From positions 1-10,148 of the forward strand of contig CAMWMM010000135.1 of NCBI GenBank assembly GCA_947175285.1: a stretch of DNA of 10,148 nucleotides, in the 5' to 3' direction. The notes below the pieces were generated by a model. It was not told the origin of the DNA. It saw only the letters and a program-made list of their open reading frames with translations, and did no database searches. Shown here piece after piece: positions 6,176 through 10,148 of the stretch. The number at the start of each line of letters is the position of its first letter. Positions within the stretch are counted from its first letter, which is position 1. The translations under genes were made by a program, and so were the position numbers. Source of the DNA: an uncultured Lachnospiraceae bacterium (GTDB lineage: Bacteria > Bacillota_A > Clostridia > Lachnospirales > Lachnospiraceae).

Positions 6176-6730
6176 CTAATATAGAAGTTTATTTCCTTTT
6201 TCACATATTTCGTAAATTTCATCATACTTTTGTTCAACTAACGGCACTATCTTTTCCGTCTGATTTCCTGCCACTTTCTTATAGAGAAAATAGGGCAGAA
6301 TCCAGCCGATAAATCCGGGAACTGCAAGAAGGACAGATAAAATGATATAAGGTGTCTGTGCTGTCACGGCAAATACCGAACCCGCTATAAATGCCGTACC
6401 AATAATCGCAACGATAAGCGCGTACATAGTTGCAGAAGATGTTTTTGATTTTTCTAGTGTTTCTATTTCTTTGACACATGCTTCAAAATTTCTTTGCAGT
6501 CTTGTAAGTTCCGTTTTATTGACAATTTTTCTGTTTCGCTTCAAATAAAGGACTGCCTTTTTCTGATATGGAGAATTTATATTTTCTCTGCGTCCTGCCA
6601 CGCTTTCATCCAATTCCCATCCAAAACACTCATACCCATCCAGTAAAAAAGATACCTGACTGCTTTCAGTAACGATTTCTTTATATTCATATGCTACAAA
6701 ACTCTTATTTTGTCTGCCTGTATCCTCCAT
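6176..6730 (-). CDS. 184-residue membrane protein, last gene of the two-component operon
   Basis: The N-terminal half is soluble (residues 1-100) with a conserved-looking FVAYEYKEI...YECFGWELDE stretch and a basic, helical part (KRNRKIVNKTELTRLQRNFEACVKEI is split over about residues 65-89). Two membrane helices follow at about 101-122 and 127-150, then a cytoplasmic tail with EQKYDEIYEICEKGN. The start is the ATG at 6730, which overlaps the kinase stop as TGATG; AGGAGG at 6737-6742 is 6 bases upstream. A GTG one codon earlier is too close to that site. I recall similar proteins beside sensor kinases in Lachnospiraceae, but know no assigned function. Its position suggests an accessory or feedback membrane subunit of the sensor; that is inference. 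The stop codon lies 12 bases from that of the lipoprotein. Confidence 0.82.
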   Translation of the reverse strand: MEDTGRQNKSFVAYEYKEIVTESSQVSFLLDGYECFGWELDESVAGRRENINSPYQKKAVLYLKRNRKIVNKTELTRLQRNFEACVKEIETLEKSKTSSATMYALIVAIIGTAFIAGSVFAVTAQTPYIILSVLLAVPGFIGWILPYFLYKKVAGNQTEKIVPLVEQKYDEIYEICEKGNKLLY

Positions 6731-7827
6731 CACAATCCTCCTCTGCTATTATTATCTATGTCAGCCGCAGGCAATACTACAGTAAATGTACTCCCTTTTC
6801 CTTCCTCGCTGACAACCTGAATATCCCCGTCCATAAGTTCCAATACACGCTGCACTAATGCAAGCCCCAGACCGTTTCCTTCCTTTGAGTGGGAAGTATC
6901 CCCTTGATAAAATTTATCAAAAATTCGCTCCATACTCTCTCTGCTCATGCCGCATCCTGTATCTGATACGGAAATTCTTATATGGTTTTCGTCAAATGCC
7001 TGACTGACTGCAACCATCCCTCCCTGCTCTGTAAACTTTATTGCGTTCGACAGCAGATTATTCCATACCAGTTCCATCAGACTTGCATCGGCTCTTATCA
7101 TTGCCGCGTCCTCAATCTCTGTTTCCAGTTCTATCTCTTTTTCATCCCATGCTTCTTCAAACTGAAGGATGCATTCACACAACTGTCTGCACACATCATA
7201 TACTTCTATATCCGGTGTAATGCTCTGATTTTCCAGTTTATTCAATTTCAATATATTTCCAATTAAATCCGAAAGCCTTGTTGCAGCATTTTCTATTGAT
7301 TTCGCATATTCTTTTCGCTGTACTTCCGGAAGATTTTCCATCCTAAGCATTTCCGCATAATTTTTTATAATGGAAATCGGCGTTTTCATCTCATGGGATA
7401 CATTGGAAACAAAATCGGTTTTTAAGGTTTCAATGCTCCCTAATTCCTCTACCATCTTGTTAAAATCCATAATCATAATATCCAGATAATCCAGCTTATC
7501 AGGCGTATGAATGGTAGGCACATAGACAGAAAAATCACCGTCCGCTACCTTTCCGGCGGCTTCTGCCAGCATGTGCATCGGTTCCTCATAAGTTCTGCGA
7601 ATTTCCCTTCTTGTAAATAAAGTAAGCCCCACAGCAATCATGCCCCAATACAAGATAGGAACAATAGACTGAATAATTTCATTCCATCCCATCCTGCTCA
7701 TAAAAACAAGTAACCCCATATGAATACCGGACATCAAAAGAAGCGTTCCCATATAAACCGCAAAAAGCGATGACGGAAACCGGCTGTCATTGATCTTGCC
7801 ATATTTATTGTGGTCTATTTTTTTCAT
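6730..7827 (-). CDS. Sensor histidine kinase, short-loop (intramembrane-sensing-like)
   Basis: The 365-residue protein has two membrane helices (about 21-43 and 52-71) with only some ten residues between them, as in intramembrane-sensing kinases such as LiaS or BceS. These lack a real extracellular sensor domain and usually detect envelope stress through membrane partners. A HAMP linker follows (about 72-132), then HisKA with the phospho-accepting H145 in NVSHEMKTP, and a complete HATPase domain: N box with N257, G1 D289-T-G-C-G, F box FDKFYQGD at 303-310 and G2 GNGLGLAL at 318-325. All catalytic motifs are intact. The gene overlaps the response regulator by four bases (ATGA) and is coupled to the next gene by TGATG. 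It presumably phosphorylates the adjacent regulator. Confidence 0.95.
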   Translation of the reverse strand: MKKIDHNKYGKINDSRFPSSLFAVYMGTLLLMSGIHMGLLVFMSRMGWNEIIQSIVPILYWGMIAVGLTLFTRREIRRTYEEPMHMLAEAAGKVADGDFSVYVPTIHTPDKLDYLDIMIMDFNKMVEELGSIETLKTDFVSNVSHEMKTPISIIKNYAEMLRMENLPEVQRKEYAKSIENAATRLSDLIGNILKLNKLENQSITPDIEVYDVCRQLCECILQFEEAWDEKEIELETEIEDAAMIRADASLMELVWNNLLSNAIKFTEQGGMVAVSQAFDENHIRISVSDTGCGMSRESMERIFDKFYQGDTSHSKEGNGLGLALVQRVLELMDGDIQVVSEEGKGSTFTVVLPAADIDNNSRGGL

Positions 7828-8495
7828 TGCAGCACCGCCTTATATCCCAAGCCTCTTACCGTCACGATTTTAAAACCGTCACAGTCTGATAATTTATCCC
7901 TGAGCTTTGTCACATAAACATCAACCGCCCTCAGACTTGTATCACTGTCTACACCCCAAAACTCATTCATAAGCTGCGCTCTGGAAAAAGTCTTTTTCGG
8001 GTAGGAAAGCAACTTATAAATGATGTTGAATTCCCTTGTGGTAAGACCTATTTCCTCTCCATCAATTTCTGCACTCATGGCGTCTGCATCCAGCACCAGA
8101 TTTCCTACTGTTATTTTCCTCTCCATTTCAATATTTGCCCTGCGAAGCAGCGCCCTAACCCGTAACAACAGTTCATCAAGCTCAACAGGCTTCACCATGT
8201 AATCATCAATTCCTAACTGGAATCCTTTCTGTTTCGATGGCAAATCGTCTTTTGCCGACATAAATAAAATAGGAATTGTTTTATTGACTTCCCGGACTGT
8301 CCGTGCAAGCTCGAAACCGTCAATTTCAGGCATCATAATATCCGAAATAATCAGCTCGTACAGATTATTATACATTTCCTCATATGCCTCATTTGCAGAC
8401 AGACACCCTTTCGCATGAAACCCGCTGTCATTTAAGTAGGTACATACAATCTGGTTCAGTTTTACATCATCTTCTACCACAAGTATATTTATCAT
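7824..8495 (-). CDS. OmpR-family response regulator
   Basis: The 223-residue protein has an N-terminal receiver domain with the acidic pocket E8-D9-D10, phospho-accepting D52 (SDIMMPEIDGFEL), S80 and K102-P103. A winged-helix domain follows from about 128 to 221, with LTTREFNIIYKLLSYP, the recognition-helix region RAVDVYVTKLRDKL and the C-terminal hairpin VRGLGYKA. Length and motifs are normal, so it should be a phosphorylation-controlled DNA-binding regulator. It overlaps the membrane-protein gene upstream and the kinase downstream by four bases each. AGAAGGGGG lies 9 bases before the ATG. The likely target is its own operon promoter, which is beyond or at the right edge of the window. Confidence 0.96.
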   Translation of the reverse strand: MINILVVEDDVKLNQIVCTYLNDSGFHAKGCLSANEAYEEMYNNLYELIISDIMMPEIDGFELARTVREVNKTIPILFMSAKDDLPSKQKGFQLGIDDYMVKPVELDELLLRVRALLRRANIEMERKITVGNLVLDADAMSAEIDGEEIGLTTREFNIIYKLLSYPKKTFSRAQLMNEFWGVDSDTSLRAVDVYVTKLRDKLSDCDGFKIVTVRGLGYKAVLQ

Positions 8496-9421
8496 AAAAC
8501 ATTACCCCCTTCTGTCCTTTCATCTTGATTCATATTTTTTAGTGTTTTTGTAGATTTTGCAATCATATAAACTGCCATTCCCAATACAATCATACAGACA
8601 CCGGCGCCGGTAGCTGACGTCATAATCTGCCTGAACGAGGCATCATCCCCACCAAACTGCGCTAACATGGCAGTTTCTAAAGAAAGCATAGAAACCAATG
8701 CCGCCGTCAGATTAATTACTTTTGCTGCTGACATAATGGGTCTTCCATATTTTCTGAATTTTACCACATTTATGACAGACGTTATGACTGCATAAAAAGC
8801 ATAGAGCGCCATTGCATATATCAAAAATCCGGCATATTCAAAACCTTTATTCTGTTTTACAACAATGACAACAATAGCCGTCAGCGCCTGATTCATAACA
8901 AGCAAAATAATCCCGCAAAAACGATACCTTTTCCACTCGGAAATCTTGTCATCCTTCCTGCTCCTTACATAATGGAGCAGGGAAAAGCGCATGAGAGCCA
9001 ATAAAAAATAATAACCTGCAAGTGCAACGAACCAAATGGAGTTGTAATATATACCGGAACCAAATTTCAATGCTACATATAATAAATTGATTAAAAATCC
9101 CTGATATAAAGATGTTTCTGTCCGAAACGTGGCTTCTTTTATATATTTTTCAAATAGTGGAATGCTTAGTGCTTTTTTAACGAAAAGATTATTTTCTATT
9201 CCCTGTCTTATCAGTCCTATAATCCCTGCTATACCCGTAGCAGTAATAATCAGAGCATATGCGGACAGTATGTATGCAGCATATGAAATCGCCATATTCC
9301 CCATATCATTTGCGAGTACATATATGACTAATGCAAATGAAGGGATAGAAATTAGTATTGTAGGAATTGGCGGCAGTTTAAATATCTTTTTTAAAATATC
9401 TGTCATCCGTTGTAAATTCAT
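8492..9421 (-). CDS. Polytopic membrane protein, about eight helices, unknown family
   Basis: The 309-residue protein is strongly hydrophobic, with candidate membrane helices near 19-37, 44-70, 106-122, 127-147, 168-188, 196-220, 231-254 and 266-288. A charged cytoplasmic loop (72-104) and a basic loop (150-167) separate the groups. No transporter or enzyme motif is recognisable. It lies 7 bases after the 122-residue membrane protein and overlaps the response regulator start by four bases (ATGA). GAAGG directly abuts the ATG at 9421, too close to be a normal ribosome site, so translation may depend on coupling to the gene before it; ATG at 9406 (Met6) is an alternative start. By context it may be the membrane component that signals to the short-loop kinase or the effector it controls; this is inference. 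Confidence 0.85.
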   Translation of the reverse strand: MNLQRMTDILKKIFKLPPIPTILISIPSFALVIYVLANDMGNMAISYAAYILSAYALIITATGIAGIIGLIRQGIENNLFVKKALSIPLFEKYIKEATFRTETSLYQGFLINLLYVALKFGSGIYYNSIWFVALAGYYFLLALMRFSLLHYVRSRKDDKISEWKRYRFCGIILLVMNQALTAIVVIVVKQNKGFEYAGFLIYAMALYAFYAVITSVINVVKFRKYGRPIMSAAKVINLTAALVSMLSLETAMLAQFGGDDASFRQIMTSATGAGVCMIVLGMAVYMIAKSTKTLKNMNQDERTEGGNVL

Positions 9422-9428
9422 CCTTCTA

Positions 9429-9797
9429 TCACTTTAACCCTCTGATGAACGGAATCAGACAAAGGAGAACTACAATCCCTACAATCCCGACTATAATGCC
9501 GACAACCATATTGCTCCATACCATCGTCAAACACATACCGACACCCAAAAGCAGCGCACCAACAATTCCTATCAGTGTCGCACCGATTGTCTTTCCCGAC
9601 AGCTTAATCGGTTCCTTGTTTTCCATCTTCCGCCACACTGCTACCATGATGAGTAATACAACCAGCCCGATTACTCCCATAATAATACCTTCACTGCGTG
9701 CATTCCATTCCTCTACCAGTCCCATACACATTCCCAGTGCAAATAAAATTCCTCCGATTGTTCCTAAAATCATTGCTACAAATGTACTTTTTTTCAT
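9429..9797 (-). CDS. 122-residue membrane protein made of a duplicated two-helix unit
   Basis: Four membrane helices are visible (about 5-28, 36-55, 71-93, 96-118). The protein is an internal duplication: residues 12-55 and 77-118 share G-x-GG/A-x-L-x3-GMC, then a W (W31 and W94) and a GIIxGxxGxVVLL helix. The GMC motifs at 22-24 and 87-89 are exactly 65 residues apart. The halves are joined by a charged linker (WRKMENKEP). Glycine-rich helices suggest tight packing or oligomers. It starts at the ATG overlapping the previous stop as TAATG, and the next gene begins 7 bases later. I do not recognise a named family. Cysteines in the two GMC motifs could matter for function, but no mechanism is evident. 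Confidence 0.85.
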   Translation of the reverse strand: MKKSTFVAMILGTIGGILFALGMCMGLVEEWNARSEGIIMGVIGLVVLLIMVAVWRKMENKEPIKLSGKTIGATLIGIVGALLLGVGMCLTMVWSNMVVGIIVGIVGIVVLLCLIPFIRGLK

Positions 9798-10054
9798 TAC
9801 TCCAGACCTGCCTTTCTTCTTGCTTCTCTCTCTTTCTGCTCTGCTGCCAGCCGCTCCTTGGCTTCTTCTACGGACTCGCCTTCCTTCGTCAGGAAATTGT
9901 CTACAAACTTATCAGCGATTTTATTGAACCCGCCGACTGCTCCTTCCTCAATTTTTTTATAACCTCCGACTACACCTTCTTCAATTTTTTTGTAGCCGCC
10001 GACTACGCCTTCCGCAATCTTTTCATTTGCCTTTACCAGTTTTGATTTTGCCAT
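9797..10054 (-). CDS. 85-residue soluble protein with four 11-residue amphipathic repeats
   Basis: After a short basic leader come four tandem 11-mers: KIAEGVVGGYK (12-22), KIEEGVVGGYK (23-33), KIEEGAVGGFN (34-44) and KIADKFVDNFL (45-55). A highly charged helix rich in E, K, R and A (56-85) follows. The 11-residue period with K..EGVV is the pattern of amphipathic 11/3 helices that lie on membranes, as in synucleins and apolipoproteins; common ancestry is not implied. There is no membrane helix or signal peptide. AAGGAG is 9 bases before the ATG. It is the first complete gene of the operon, overlapping the next start by one base. By analogy with LiaH or PspA it may bind stressed membrane, but this is inference and it is not a PspA homologue. 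Confidence 0.85.
   Translation of the reverse strand: MAKSKLVKANEKIAEGVVGGYKKIEEGVVGGYKKIEEGAVGGFNKIADKFVDNFLTKEGESVEEAKERLAAEQKEREARRKAGLE
9890..10021 (-). repeat. Four tandem 33-base coding repeats
   Basis: These bases encode the four 11-residue units of the 85-residue protein. The first three units are close at DNA level; the fourth has drifted. The tract AATTTTTTT recurs at the same phase (plus strand near 9950 and 9983). The repeat number could vary between strains by slippage. Confidence 0.85.
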
Positions 10055-10148
10055 AATTCTACTCTCCTTTTTGAATATTTTTTGTTTCAGCGTTATTAAA
10101 ATCTGCCCTGTTACGATTCTTCGACAGCAGCCTCAGCTATATTGATAC
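10055..10148 (-). other. Upstream edge of the operon, with a possible gene end at 10111-10148
   Basis: One minus-strand frame reads INIAEAAVEES then TAA at 10111-10113, which could be the C-terminus of a further upstream gene. The remaining 56 bases before the first ATG contain no convincing promoter or terminator, so the operon may begin outside the window. Twelve codons are too few to decide. Confidence 0.25.

Noticed and set aside
9445..9927. Long plus-strand open frame of 160 codons rich in T, I, P and S
   Set aside because: It lies antisense to the 122- and 85-residue membrane/repeat genes, has no ribosome site, and its composition is the mirror of glycine/valine-rich helices.
9890..10021. 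33-base repeats resembling a small CRISPR array
   Set aside because: The repeats are directly adjacent with no spacers and keep an 11-residue protein period in frame.

Overview
The window looks like chromosomal DNA of an anaerobic low-GC Gram-positive bacterium, most likely a gut clostridium of the Lachnospiraceae type. Supporting signs are strong AGGAGG ribosome sites, AT-rich spacers, a clostridial-style c-di-GMP-I riboswitch, an ORF6N protein and an OmpR/intramembrane-type two-component pair. The genus assignment is inference; no rRNA or other marker gene is present. Every gene except one lipoprotein is on the minus strand, so the biological order runs from high to low coordinates.

Right part (10148 to 6176): a compact six-gene minus-strand operon with stop/start overlaps or very short gaps. 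It encodes an 85-residue soluble protein with four tandem 11-residue amphipathic repeats, a 122-residue protein built from a duplicated two-helix membrane unit, a 309-residue polytopic membrane protein, an OmpR-family response regulator, a histidine kinase with a very short extracytoplasmic loop, and a 184-residue protein with two C-terminal membrane helices. The layout suggests an envelope- or membrane-stress sensing module whose effectors are co-transcribed with their regulators.

Middle (6163 to 4775, plus strand): one secreted, probably lipid-anchored protein with a PdaC/RsiV-like (DUF4163/DUF3298) region and a C-terminal calcium-loop-like segment. It converges tail to tail with the operon, with only 12 bases between the stop codons.

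Left-middle (4602 to 2783, minus strand): an accessory cluster with an ORF6N-domain protein fused to a degenerate phospholipase-D-like domain, a 67-residue coiled-coil protein and a HicB-like antitoxin without a visible HicA toxin. The ORF6N and coiled-coil genes are preceded by near-identical copies of one promoter cassette (61 of 68 positions identical), so they are probably co-regulated.

Left (2755 to 1, minus strand): the 572-base stretch without an intact gene (2290-2861) is densely occupied. It holds a near-consensus promoter, a c-di-GMP-I (GEMM-I) riboswitch, an intrinsic terminator, a small HTH-protein pseudogene with three in-frame stops, and an inverted repeat just before a large dynamin-like GTPase gene. 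That gene runs off the left edge after 763 codons. The most notable reading is that a dynamin-like GTPase, a family linked to membrane remodelling and in some cases phage defence, lies on a transcript that begins with a c-di-GMP sensor.
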